Positions 1-10,716 are shown, counted from the first letter of the stretch. The stretch: 64,000 nt of DNA from Posidonia oceanica (GCA_037176725.1 JAZBRS010000037.1:11984001-12048000), one strand, 5' to 3'. A program made the numbers and translations. Notes: a model not told the origin generated them from the sequence alone.

Positions 1-110
1 CCCCTGAGTACATCACTAAAGTGCAGGACCTCTGGCCCATTAGTGAAATCCCGCCAAGCGGTCCCTTGTTCCCCGACTCTGGAAGATCAAAGAAGGCCCG
101 AATCAGCTAG
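1..110 (+). pseudogene. DUF7745-type retrotransposon protein, C-terminal fragment
   Basis: The frame starting at base 3 reads 35 codons to a TAG at 108-110. The residues match the last 35 of the minus-strand DUF7745 ORF at 38775-40013, with a few substitutions near the end (for example ISEI for IDEV). The rest of the gene lies outside the window, so its coding state cannot be judged. The C-terminus ends in a short basic stretch, SKKARIS. The function of DUF7745 proteins in plant retrotransposons is not established. Confidence 0.8.
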
Positions 111-554
111 AGCCGTCATGCAGCTGTCATTCTGTCTTCCTGCCAAGTTGTGCTGTACCTTTTGGCCCGTCACGGGCATGTAACCAACAATTCTATGAAT
201 ACAAAACTGTCTTGTGCTGGCTGTTCACATTTCAAAGCTGATCACGCATTCCGTGCTCCTCGTCGCTCACATCCGGAGGCCCCTCGGCCCGACTGACTGC
301 TCACATGACGCAGGGAAGTCCTCAACAAACGACCCAGGCTCCAGGACCTCCGCGAACCCGCGCCGTCCAACCTGCTACCGGACATACCCGGCTGAGTCTC
401 CTTTGGGCTGGTACCCCAAACTACTCGTCTGACAAACGCGTCAGTTTTGTCCATCCCTCGCTTTCTCGATACCGGGGACGTTTCGACCAACCCCTGGTAT
501 CATCCTGATACCAGGGGCATCTTTTCAGACGCCCCGCGGTATCTCAACCTTTAT

Positions 555-671
555 CTCATCTCCTCTTTGCCGGCCGATAAGTCCGATATCTTATCACCAT
601 TCCCAATCAATCAATCTCATCATTATCTCGTCTCCTCTTTGCCGGCCGATAAGTCCGATATCTTATCACCC
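555..671 (+). repeat. GATAAG...CTTATC palindromic repeats (NA 3' region)
   Basis: Two copies of a segment containing GCCGGCCGATAAGTCCGATA followed by TCTTATCACC lie about 71 bp apart. A related copy (CGATAAGTCCGACAACTTATC) lies at about 1480-1500. Each contains an inverted repeat, GATAAG and CTTATC, around an 8- to 9-nt centre. The same units occur on the minus strand at about 37755-38330. No coding sense is seen. Confidence 0.75.
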
Positions 672-683
672 TTTTCAACCAAG

Positions 684-930
684 CTCTCATCATGACCTCA
701 TCCCCCTTCCTTAGCAATAGTTCTCATCATGATCTCATCCCCCTCTTTAACAATAGTTCTCATCACTACCTCATCCCCCTTCTTTAGCAGTAGTTCTCAT
801 CATGATCTCATCCCCCTCTTTAGCAATAGTTCTCATCATGATCTCATCCCCCTCTTTAGCAGTAGTCCTCATCATGATCTCATCCCCCTCCTTAGCAGTA
901 GCCTCTCATCATGATCTCATCCCCTCTTAT
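684..930 (+). repeat. 36-37 bp tandem repeat, CTCATCATGATCTCATCCCC type
   Basis: Seven imperfect units start near 686, 723, 759, 796, 832, 868 and 905. Each begins CTCATCATGATCTCATCCCC and ends in a CTTTAGCAATAGTT-like tail. The related array of NA copy 2 is at about 37795-38130. Short ORFs across this array are translations of the repeat and are not annotated. Confidence 0.8.
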
Positions 931-1016
931 CAGGCACTCATCAATCAATCATTCAGCAATCAATCATTCAGCATTCGATCACTCATCACTCGATCATTCA
1001 TCAATCAAGCACCCTC

Positions 1017-1465
1017 AGGCTGATATCCTAAACTATCAACAATCAAGCACTCTCAGGCTGATATCCTAAACTATCTACTCTCAGGCTGATATTCCTAAAC
1101 TATCGACCCAGGCTGATATCCTAAACTATCTATTCTTAGGCTGATATCCTAAACTATCTATCCAGGCTGATATTCCTAAACTATCCGGCACTTGCGTTAT
1201 ACGGCTGATATCCAGTAACTATCCCTCATGGTTTGCCCTTTCCAGTTGATAGGACTGTAAACTATCTATCTAGGCTGATATCCTAAACTATCTAGGCTGA
1301 TATCCTAAACTATCTATCTAGGCTGATATCCTAAACTATCTATGACAACCATGTTATACGGCTGATATCCAGTAACTATCACTCACAACTGCGCATTCCG
1401 GTTGATAGGACCGTAAACTATCACCAGGCTGATAACCTAAACTATCGCCCCCGGCTGATGATCCG
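1017..1465 (+). repeat. Short tandem array with core GGCTGATATCCTAAACTATC
   Basis: At least a dozen units carry GGCTGATATCCTAAACTATC, spaced by short variable linkers (TATCTA, CA and similar). They are interspersed with two variants: CGGCTGATATCCAGTAACTATC preceded by GTTATA, and GTTGATAGGACTGTAAACTATC. Many units hold the weak inverted repeat GATA-N8-TATC. The array sits 0.5-0.9 kb upstream of the PPT. The copy on the minus strand (36668-37700) is more than twice as long, so the array has changed copy number. Confidence 0.85.
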
Positions 1466-1885
1466 AAACTCATCCGGTCGATAAGTCCGACAACTTATCA
1501 CCTCCCCGCGCGACTCCGTCCCAAAAGACGGAGCCCCGCATCCCTCCGCGTCTGGGAAAAGGTCCACCTCTCCCGTCGCTCCTTTGTGGCTCTTGGCTGT
1601 CCTTCCTTTCGTGGCAGGTCTGGACCTCCCATCAAGTCCCGCGGCGCGTCGCAACATCCCTTTTCAGCATCGTCGACATCGCCAGCGTCACCCGCGTCGC
1701 TTCGGTCTCCCCATCGATACTAACTCTAACACTAACTTTTGCATTGCATCCGCATTAGCATGCATCGCATACACTGCATCTCATCCATTTGCACCTGCAC
1801 ATTGCATTGCGGCAACGATCCACGATGTTCGGCGCATCCGCCGAATAAGTGGCTCACGCCGATAGCAAACCCTCTGCTCTCGCCG

Positions 1886-1977
1886 GTCAAATGGGGTGTC
1901 CCGTCAACCCTGAGCAGCGGCCTCGCTTCGCTCGGCCTCGCTCAGGGAGGGGCATCTGTAGACACCCCATTTTGACA
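1886..1977 (+). other. Inverted repeat enclosing the PPT and the LTR start
   Basis: AAATGGGGTGTC at 1889-1900 is the exact reverse complement of GACACCCCATTT at 1961-1972, the fifth to sixteenth bases of the LTR. Inside it, CCCTGAGC (1908-1915) pairs with GCTCAGGG (1940-1947). The PPT therefore lies in one side of a predicted long stem. The same arrangement is found at 36138-36221 and, with different sequence, at 18178-18278. A role is not known. Confidence 0.8.
1941..1956 (+). other. Polypurine tract of NA copy 1
   Basis: CTCAGGGAGGGGCATC lies immediately before the TGTAGACACCCC start of the LTR. The same sequence precedes the LTR in NA copy 2, and a shorter version, AAGGAGGGGCATC, precedes the TR-GAG 3' LTR. 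This is where plus-strand DNA synthesis would be primed, and it fixes 1957 as the start of the 3' LTR. Confidence 0.85.
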
Positions 1978-3599
1978 GGCTAAACTGGTGGAATCTCTCT
2001 CTCTGGTGGCTTCTGGACCAAACCAACGCCTAAACCCAAACCTATGTTAAAACTTACACAATCCTTTTCATCCTACTCCTCAAAACAAGCCTAAACTTGA
2101 CCCGAGCCTACACCCCTTTCCCGAACCCGAAAACTATCCAAAATCCATAGGAAAACTCACCATCCCTGACTTAGCAAACCCACCAAAAAGCCCGCAAAAT
2201 CTCAAACCAGACCCCTCCCAAAAAAACCCTAGGAAACTTAGGTAAAACTACGCTTTTTCTACACCTCAAAACCCTCCAAAACTTTCTCAAAACTGAACCA
2301 AAACCCCTGGATCAGAACTAGAAACCATAGACCTCACACCCGCCAAATTTCACCCCTTTCCGAGACTCCTAAGACTCCCTTTTGCCTGGATTATCGTTTT
2401 CTCTCTCCGAGATTATCGTTTTCTCTCTCCTCTCTCTCTCCTGATTATCGTCTCTCTTTTCACCCCCTTCCTGACCATTTTCTGGCCTGGCTGTGGCCCC
2501 CCTTTGTACTTCTATCCCTTCTCTATCTTATTCCTATTTTTATTTTATTTTTAGCATTTTCCCTGAATTTCAAAAAATCTTTTTCCCTCAACCTATCTCT
2601 TTTCCTTTTATCTCCCTCTTTTTTCCATTTCTTTCCTCCTTCTCTCTTCCTTTTCCCTCTCTTGCAAAAATCCATAAAAACCCCTAAAAATCTGTAAAAC
2701 CCCAAAACATAAAAGAAACAAAGCAGAACCCTAAGAAAAACAATTAAAAAACATTAAACAAGCAATTAAAAACCTAAACTTAATTAAATCAAACTAAAAG
2801 GAAAACCAAGCATGTAAGCTAAAAAATGCAAAACAAACTAAAATAAAATACTGTAAAATCAACTAAAAAACTGGAATAAAATCAGAACCTACCAAAGATA
2901 AGAACCCCACTAAAAGAATTGAAAAACAAACCCTAAAGAGAAGAATTAAAAATCAAATACTAAAACAGGTAATTAAAGAAAACAAAAGACTTAACCTAAT
3001 GAGCATAAGAAAATAACATAAAACTTAATTAAAAAAAAGAGAAAAAGAAAATACAGTTGGAAGACTTAAGAACACTTAATCAAACCAGGGAAAAACCAAC
3101 TAAAATATCAAGAGGAATTAACAAATAAAAATCAAAGAAAAAAAACATAGTTCAAAAGACTTAAAGGAAAAAAAAACATAAAAGACTAGAACTAAAAAAA
3201 ACAAAACCCACTCTAATTAACCTAAAAATAAATCTTAAAAATCTTAATTAACATCCTAGGCACTTAACAAGAAAAACATAATTTAAAAAAAAACAACAAC
3301 TTAAAAGACTTAACAAACATTTAATCAAGATAAAAAAAATTAAAAGCAAAGAGAGCCTTAAGACCCTAATCAAACCCTAATCCCATGTATTCAAACCCAA
3401 GACACTAAAAAAGGATGCAAAAGAACCCTAAAACCCTAATCCCCATGGATTCAAACCCAAGGCTTTAGTGCCATTCTAAAAAAGGAAACAAAAAACCCTA
3501 AAATCCTAGTCCCTCCCCCATTTAAAAGGACCAACAACCTAGACCTCTAGGAGGACTCCATCTTTCTCCCACAACAGCCGTCTCCCTCCCTCTCTTTTT

Positions 3600-4260
3600 T
3601 TCATCCTTCCAATACACAGCAGACCTCTCATTCTTCTTCCTCTCTTCTCCTCCTACCACCACAGCCGGGTCCTTCCCCCTCTCTTTTTTTTTCTGCAAAA
3701 ACCTTACAGCAAACCTCTCATTCTTCTTCCTCTCTTCTCCTCCTACCACCACAGCCGGGTCCTTCCCCCTCTCTTTTTTTTTCTGCAAAAACCTCACAGC
3801 AGACCTCTCATTCTTCTTCCTCTCTTCTCCTCCTACCACCACAGCCGGGTCCTTCCCCCTCTCTTTTTTTTTTTTTCTGCAAAAACCTCACAGCAGACCT
3901 CTCATTCTTCTTCCTCTCTCCTCCTCCTACCACCACAGCCGGGTCCTTCCCCCTCTCTTTTTTTTTCTGCAAAAACCTCACAGCAGACCTCTCATTCTTC
4001 TTCCTCTCTTCTCCTCCTACCACCACAGCCGGGTCCTTCCCCCTCTCTTTTTTTTTCTGCAAAAACCTCACAGCAGACCTCTCATTCTTCTTCCTCTCTT
4101 CTCCTCCTACCACCACAGCCGGGTCCTTCCCCCTCTCTTTTTTTTTTTCTGCAAAAACCTCACAGCAGACCTCTCATTCTTCTTCCTCTCTTCTCCTCCT
4201 ACCACCACAGCCGGGTCCTTCCCCCTCTCTTTTTTTTCTGCAAAAAACCTAACAGCAGAC
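3600..4260 (+). repeat. CT-rich 90-bp tandem array in LTR
   Basis: Units containing ACAGCCGGGTCCTTCCCCCT begin at 3661, 3751, 3841, 3935, 4025, 4115 and 4207, giving a 90-94 bp period set by the length of a T run. The minus-strand LTRs have only about two diverged units at the matching place (near 34380-34500 and 51527-51650), so the array has expanded in this copy. Confidence 0.85.
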
Positions 4261-4810
4261 CTCCTCTTCCTCCTCACTTACACAAGAACCACCTCACCTC
4301 CCTCTTCCTCTCTTCACCTCCACAAACACAGCCCACTCCCATCATACCACAGCCTCCACAGTCCTCTCCAGACCTCCACCATATCTTTCCCAACCCAGAA
4401 GCCAGAGAGAAGAAGAAAAAACCAGAGGAAGAAGAAACCAGAAGAGAGAGAAAATCAGCCAAACTTATCTATTTTTCTGCGACCACCTCGGCGCACGAAA
4501 AATTTATCCGAGCCCACCACTAGATCCGTCTCGTTCTCCCGTTCAACCCCATATTTTTTTTTCCGCGTTTCGAGCTCCGTAGCGCCCGCAGCAGCTCGCC
4601 GGAGTTGGCCTTCTTCCCCGGCGCCGTTCGCCGGAGCAGCGGCCGCGTCGCTTCCCCACGCCGCCACGCCGCTCCGTGCCTCCGCCCAGACCTCGCCGTG
4701 CCTCCGCCGGAGCTCCCACGAGCCAGCCGCACCGCCAGAACGCCGCTCCGCCGCCTCCTCCGCCGTGCGGCAAGTCGCCGGCGATAGCCCTCCGACGCCT
4801 GCCCGCATGC

Positions 4811-4830
4811 TACTGTAGCATGCTACAGTA
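4811..4830. other. Perfect 20-bp palindrome in LTR leader
   Basis: TACTGTAGCATGCTACAGTA is its own reverse complement. It sits at the end of the GC-rich leader-like block, overlapping a splice-donor-like GTAAGT. The minus-strand LTRs carry a related inverted repeat (TACTGT...ACAGTA arms) near 33768 and 50907. Confidence 0.75.
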
Positions 4831-6004
4831 AGTGCCATGCCACTCGCCATTTTTTTTTTTTTTTTTTTTTCTTCATTTTTGCTTAACTTAGTAACTTTAA
4901 CACATATTGCATTTCCACCTCATAGTTTTAATTATTTGCACTTAGCTCCTTCATCTGTTTAAATTCATTTAACTTTGAATTAAAACCATATTAAATTGCA
5001 TGAACTGTTTGTATTTTTCTGTATTTGCATGATAGTCCATTTGCTGTGTGTTTCAGTTATAAAATATTATGCTTTAGCCCCTCTACTTTACATTATTGCA
5101 CTTAGGTCCTGTTTTAAATCAGTCTATTTAATTACATGCATTTTACCATGCTGCATTGCATTCTAAGTCCCTACATGTTTCTGTTTTTTCATTTAGATCC
5201 AACACACTGTAGTAACTTAGGTTTTATTTTAATTTTTGGTTGATGTATTGCACTTTTGCCCCTCTATTTTTTCATTTTTGCATATAGGTCCATTTTAAAT
5301 GGACAGTAACTCTTGCATGCATTTTTAGCCCATTACATTGCATTTTTGACCCCGATCTTTTTAAAAATCACATTGCAGTCCTGTGATCTATTTTTCAGAG
5401 CATGTTTTCCATATGAAATTGCATATTTGACCCCTGCATGATTTGAAAATCACACATAAAGCCTTGCATCTTTTGAAAAATCATGTGAAAAGACTGTTTT
5501 GCCCCCAAGTTGCATTTTAGCTCCTATGTTTGCAAAAATTGCATGTAGACCCCCCACTTGCATTCCCGGACTCCCCAGAACCCCTGTTTTCTGGAAAATT
5601 TGCATTTTAGCCCCTTTCTTTTTCAAAATGCTTTTAAACCCCTGTTCTTTCCAAATAGCTTTTCCTTGTCTTTTCTGGCTTTGCATGCATTCTGCATCCA
5701 TTTTAATCTTGCATTTTACCTCCCCTTCGCATACACTAAGCACTTTTAACTCCCCTTCACTTGGGAGGACCTTCAGCACACCCTTAGGATCTCCTGAACA
5801 CTTAGATCTGTTCTCCTCTTCTGTTCTGGCCCTTCTGCTTCGAAGCCGCGATATCTTCCAATCCGATCGTCGGATCTCCTCAAGTAAGCTGCCCAGGCGA
5901 CCGCAGCGAAGCGCTCTTCAGCATGGACCGAGCAGATCTCCGGTCAGACTCCCGGATCCCCAGGTATATCTTCCTGAACCCCCGCATTGCATTCATTTGC
6001 ATGT

Positions 6005-7090
6005 CATTTGCCTCGTTTTGCGTGCCCTTTAGTTTTTAAGCCTCGTTTCGCGTGTTTTCAAGTTTTCTCGCTCCGTTTTGCGCGCCACTTCTTTGTTTTG
6101 CACCGTTTTGCGTGCCCTTTAGTTTTTTCGCCTCGTCTTACGTGTTTTCAAGTTTTCTCGCTCCGTTTTGCGTGCAGCTTCCTTGTTTCGCTCCGTTTCG
6201 CGTGCTCTTTAGTTTTTTTCGCCTCGTTTTGCGTGTTTTCAAGTTTTCTCGCTCCGTTTTGCCCGCCGCTTCTTTGTCTTGCAAAGTTTTGCGTGCCCCT
6301 TAGTTTTTTCGCCTCGTTTTGCGTGTTTTCAAGTTTTCTCGCTCCGTTTTGCGTGCCGCTTCCCTGTCTTGCACCGTTTCGCGTGCCTTTTAGTTTTTTT
6401 CCTCGTTTTGCGTGTTTTCTTGTTTTCTCGCTCCGTTTTGCGCGCCACTTCTCTGTCTTGCACCGTTTTGCGTGCCTTTCAGTTTTTTTGCCTCGTTTTG
6501 CGTGTTTTCTCGTTTTCTCGCTCCGTTTTGCCCGCCACTTCTTTGTCTTGCACCGTTTTGCGTGCCTTTTAGTTTTTTGCCTCGTTTTGCGTGTTTTCTT
6601 GTTTTCTCGCTCCGTTTTGCGCACCACTTCTCTGTCTTGCACCGTTTTGCGTGCCTTTCAGTTTTTTGCCTCGTTTTACGTGTTTTCTTGTTTTCTCGCT
6701 CCGTTTTGCGCGCCACTTCTTTGTCTTGCACCGTTTTGCGTGCCTTTTAGTTTTTTGCCTCGTTTTGCGTGTTTTCATGTTTTCTCGCTCCGTTTCGCGT
6801 GCCCTTTAGTTTCTTCGCCTCGTTTTGCGCGCAGTCTTGCTTTCCTGCATCGTTTTGCGTACCCTTTCGTTTTCTCGACTCGCTTTGCGTACCCTGGTGT
6901 TTTCTTGCCCAGTTTTGCGCCCTTCTTCCGTTTTCTCGCACGGTTTTGCGTTCTTGTTCCATTTCTTGCCCCATTTTGCATGTCAACCCTGCTCTCGCAT
7001 CTTTTTGCATACTTCTTTCGTTCCTCGCACTGTTTTACGCCGTTTTCCCTTGCATGTCGATTGCATTACATGGTTTTCTCGTCGTTTTGT
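6005..7090 (+). repeat. 30-bp repeat with 90-bp higher-order unit (CGTTTTGCGTGCC)
   Basis: Monomers of 30 bp each carry a CGTTTTGCG core. Three variants alternate (CTTTAGTTTTTTCGCCTCG-, GTTTTCAAGTTTTCTCGCTC- and CTTCTTTGTCTTGCACCG-type), giving a 90-bp higher-order period. Because 30 and 90 are multiples of three, all frames stay open and give spurious repetitive ORFs on both strands. The same array is in every large LTR of the window. Confidence 0.88.
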
Positions 7091-7743
7091 TTTATCGCCT
7101 GCATTTGCATATAGGGCGGTGATGCTTACTGTCCGGAGTTCTCACGAGCCAGGTTTCGCCCGGCTCGGAACACAGACAGCGTTGCTGAGCGCTTAGATTG
7201 CACGTTTACTTCCTTGCATCGTCTTTCATCACTTAGAGCACACCTTTGAGCATTTAGATAGGCATTCGTTGGCACTTAGGCATTCAAAGTCTGCACTTCC
7301 CTGCATATGCGAGCGTAAGCCTAGAAAGACCGATTCTCGGGCGTGTCGGGGGTGCCTAACACCTTCCCCGCGCGTAACAGGAGTCCTTACCCTCTCTCTT
7401 GGCCCGCAATGACCATATTGCCCTTGTCCTAGGCACAAGTCACCTCATTTGCATTCATTTGCATCTTATTTCCTCTGCATTGCCTTGCATTGCATTTTTT
7501 GCTCGGTTTTGCGTGATTATTCACGCATCCCCCCGGTTTTCCTCGTCTTCCGATTTAATAGACTTGGTGGCGACTCCGATTTTGTCTTATCTTCTTCTTT
7601 TCTTTCCCTTTTTCCCCCTTTTTGAATGTTTTCGAGTTAGGTCTTCCTTCTCGGACATAGCCGCTTATAGTGAGCCTGATTCCGATCGGTGCACGCGAGC
7701 TTTGGCATCGTGCATGGACGATCCGAACACCGGGATTACTACA

Positions 7744-10409
7744 GTGGCACTCCTGTGTGTTTCCCTGCATTAGTGGTAGAAACCGACACTCTGACACTCG
7801 CGTATAGCTCCCGCGTGAAGCTCCCGCTTGTTGTCCTGTGTCGGTAGCGAAAACTGACAGACTGACAGCCGCACGCAGCTTTTGCGTCGAGCTCCCGCGT
7901 TATGTCCTGTGTCAGTAGCAAAAATCAGGCAGACCAATCACCTTGGCCCACCTCCTCCTCGCTTGCCATTGGCTCCCGCCGATCTGGGCTCGTGCCTCCG
8001 GACACCTGGACCATCCGACCGCACGTCCCAACCAACTCCACCCATCGATCTCCAGCAGCCAATCTAGCCTTCCATTTCAAATCTCGATCTGCGCCAACGG
8101 CCAGCATCGACCTCCGCAGCCTGTAAATCGCCGGCTAGAGCTTCCCATGGTCCGGTTCAATGCTCCTTGCATCCTTGAGAGCATCACCTACACCCAGAGC
8201 ATTCCCCTCGAGCTTCTGAGCCCCTCCTGACCTCTAAAACCCATCAATTCCGGCGTTCTGGAATTGAGGCAGTATCTCCGGTGAACTCTCTCACCGTCGA
8301 GACTCCCACCGGCACCCCAGCACATCCGGAGCGACCCCTTGAGCCCGTGAGGAAGCGCACCACCTTCCCGAGCGATCTCCCGAGCCCTGCCACTCCGTCC
8401 GCCCGTTTGACTGCAGCAGTAACGTCGCCGAAGAAGACAGCAGCCTCGGCGCGCTTCAGGTATGCACTTGGCCTTTTGGTAGTGTAGAATTGTTCTCGTA
8501 CGTAGTGTCTTCTTTCCCCTGTAGTTTGCAACTTTAATTGTAGCCTGCATTGCCTTTTCTCCATTTTTTTTTGCCGCCTCTCGCGCCAGACGAACAGCTC
8601 GCGCCTGGCCTCATGCCGACGCACCCATAGCCGCCTCGTCTCGCTGTGCAGAGCCTCCGGCTGCCTTCTGTGCGTCCTCTCCGAACCTCCTCAGTGTGCC
8701 CTGGGTTGATAGCGCCCTCCAAACCGCCTCTATGGCCGGCGGAGAAGTGCGGTCGCCGGCACGATACTGCCGAGGTGGGGGCGACGCCTCGGGCCGCACC
8801 ACCTCGCGTCCACACCTCATGTGGATAGCTGGGTGTGCCCTCTTGCCTCCCTAACTTGTTTCGCCGCTTTCCGTTGAGCGTCGGTCCCGGAATCAGGTGA
8901 TGAAGATCCTCAGTCTGGCAGGCTGGTCTCGCGCCGAGGTCCCGCGTGGACCCCCCGCGTATTAGACTATGACACCAGGCCGAGCTTCTAGCCTCTTTTT
9001 GACCCTTGTTAGCGTTTGTTTTCTTTATGTTTTTGCATAATATTGTTGCCTAGCTTCTTCTCTTTAATACCTATCTGTTTTCTTTAATTTCCATTGCCTG
9101 TGGGTCCCGGAATCTGTTGACAAAGGTTCTCTTCCTGAACCGACTGGTCCCGCCTCGAGGTACGGCGTGGACCTCCCGCGTGTTTGATTGAGATATCAGA
9201 CAGAGTTCCCAGCCATCATTCCGACCCTCATTTATACCTGTTTCCTAGATGTTATTGCATGATATTGTTCCGGGATACTCCCTCCCCATCATCCAACTGG
9301 TCTCATACCGAATTGGATTGAGGAGGGCCTCCCTTTTGGCTGTGACTTATCACTGGAAGTGTGAACTGTCCCCGCGTGGAGGTCCCGCGTGAGACCTCCG
9401 CGTATTTAACAGTAACTTCCACAGGTGTGACTATAGCCTATCCTCCCTTATTTTGGCTATCCCTCATGCATGTTTACACTTAGGCACCCTTATTTACTTC
9501 TCTGTTTCCTTTGAGCATTGTTTACTTAAGTCTTGCTTGCTTTACTTATGCTCTTTATCTTGCACATTGCCTTCTCACTTTATGTTGCTTATCTCCTGAT
9601 TGCTTGAAGCATATGTGGTGTTTAAATACATTCTATCTCCTCATGTATGTTTGCTTTTCTAGCCTTTTATAGCTACTTGCCTTAGTCTTCCTTTAATCCA
9701 TGAGCATGCCTACTTAAGTTGCTTTCCTTTCGCCTCCTTAAAGTATCATGGCATGTTTTGTTTTCTTTAGCTAGAACATATTAAATTGGCCTCCAGCCTA
9801 CATCGAGCCACACTATGAGTGGAATGACGTTAGAAAAGGCCGCTCCTCGGGTGTGTCGGGGGTGCCTAATACCTTCCCCGCGCGTACCAAGAGTCCTTAC
9901 CCATCTCTGGACCGCAATGACTCAGTGTTGCATCCATTTGCATGGAACCACTTTGTTTTCTTTTGCTTTCTTTGTGTACTCCGGTTTTTCTCGTCTTCTG
10001 GCTTTTCCCAATTAGACTAGATGGCGACTCCCCCTTTTTTGTTGTTTATCTTATTCGTCGTTTTCGATGTTTATTGGTAATTTTACACTCTTTATTGAGT
10101 CGAATCTTCCTCGAACATGCCATCTTTTGAGACCCTCTTTCTCTTCGACCGGGCGTCTGCTTGCTTTGGCAGTGGCTCCCGTATCATATGCGAGAGACGG
10201 TCGCATAAGAATGACCACTCCGTCGAAGAATTTAGACTTGATCTTTTCTTCCTTTTCCTTTTACTCTTTTATCGTCACTTATCATTTTATTGGTGTTTTC
10301 TTCCTTAGTCGAACTTTCCTCGGATACACCATTAGCTGTGGCCCTCATTCCCTATGGCCGGGCGTCTGCGAGCTTTGGCAGCGGCCCCCGAGTCGTACGT
10401 CGAAAGAGA
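7744..10409 (+). mobile_element. 3' remnant of an older, related Ogre-like LTR
   Basis: No gene is supported. The segment follows the 3' layout of the large LTRs: a GC-rich leader-like block with a CAG/GTATGC donor-like site near 8459, a T-rich stretch, then a copy of the conserved GTGTCGGGGGTGCCTAA block near 9857 and TGGCGACTCC at 10022-10031. It ends in two copies of a segment containing GGGCGTCTGC and GCTTTGGCAG, which other LTRs carry once near their end. Its own LTR start is missing. The right edge is fused at 10409/10410 to a truncated TR-GAG LTR. Confidence 0.6.
10099..10409 (+). repeat. 209-bp direct duplication at the end of the old LTR
   Basis: The segment from 10099 (GTCGAATCTTCCTCGAACAT) is repeated in diverged form from 10308 (GTCGAACTTTCCTCGGATAC). 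Both copies contain GGGCGTCTGC, GCTTTGGCAG and GAGACGGTC. The second copy is cut at the junction with the TR-GAG LTR. Confidence 0.65.
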
Positions 10410-10716
10410 CGGTCACAGCACCCAAATCACTTAACTAAGGCTTTAATAACACATTTTCCGGAGTTTTCGTGACTTGCTTAAAAACAACACTTGATTCTAC
10501 CTAGCTCAAGGACGTTAGCCATGGCAGAGCTGACTCGCCTAAACTAGTGGCAAGTTTGAGTACCTTTGAGCACACTTTTCCACTCAAATCCATGGTAGAT
10601 TTGAGTTAAAGAAGATGTTTTTATGATTTCATGAGATATCTGAAGTTTTACGGGCTTTTAATCGAGTTTTCTAGATCAACTTAAAAGACAGGGTTAAAAA
10701 TGCAAAAGACGTTTTT

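Larger units (their letters stand above)
1..7743 (+). mobile_element. Non-autonomous Ogre-like LTR retrotransposon (NA copy 1), 3' portion
   Basis: This is the 3' part of an element whose 5' part lies before the window. In order it holds the C-terminal codons of a DUF7745 protein (1-110), a repeat-rich untranslated region (111-1940), a polypurine tract (1941-1956) and a 3' LTR (1957-7743). The same order is present on the minus strand at 38875 down to 30482, so the two are copies of one family. The target-site duplication cannot be checked because the 5' end is missing; the 3' flank starts GTGGC. No reverse transcriptase or integrase is visible. The Ogre/Tat assignment rests on the relatives inside the window and on general family features. 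Confidence 0.85.
1957..7743 (+). repeat. 3' LTR of NA copy 1 (5.8 kb)
   Basis: The LTR starts TGTAGACACCCCATTTTGAC and ends GGGATTACTACA, matching the termini of the minus-strand LTRs at 30482-36153 and 47901-53300. A TTTAAAAGG box near 3521 is a candidate TATA. A CT-rich 90-bp array follows (3600-4260), then a GC-rich leader-like block ending in a perfect 20-bp palindrome (4811-4830), a T-rich stretch, a possible splice donor CAG/GTATAT near 5964, the 30/90-bp CGTTTTGCGTGCC array (6005-7090) and the conserved GTGTCGGGGGTGCC block near 7348. A tRNA-Arg PBS-like 12-mer lies at 7567-7578. No protein-coding gene is supported; ORFs here translate repeats. Confidence 0.88.

Noticed and set aside
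1017..1465. CRISPR-like array
   Set aside because: The spacers are short, variable-length linkers that repeat themselves, and everything else in the window is plant retrotransposon. It is a tandem repeat in an element 3' region.
4520..4850. Ala/Arg/Gly-rich ORFs in both strands near 4.5-4.9 kb, 33.7-34.1 kb and 50.8-51.2 kb
   Set aside because: They correspond to the GC-rich leader-like part of the NA LTRs. The frame is not conserved between copies and there are no recognisable domains.
5987..7122. Long overlapping ORFs on both strands rich in Phe, Cys, Ser, Pro or Lys, Asn, Gly (also at 25648-26133, 31100-32526, 48519-49674 and 56491-56930)
   Set aside because: They are translations of the 30/90-bp repeat array, whose period is a multiple of three, so all frames stay open. 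They have no start context and no protein family resemblance.
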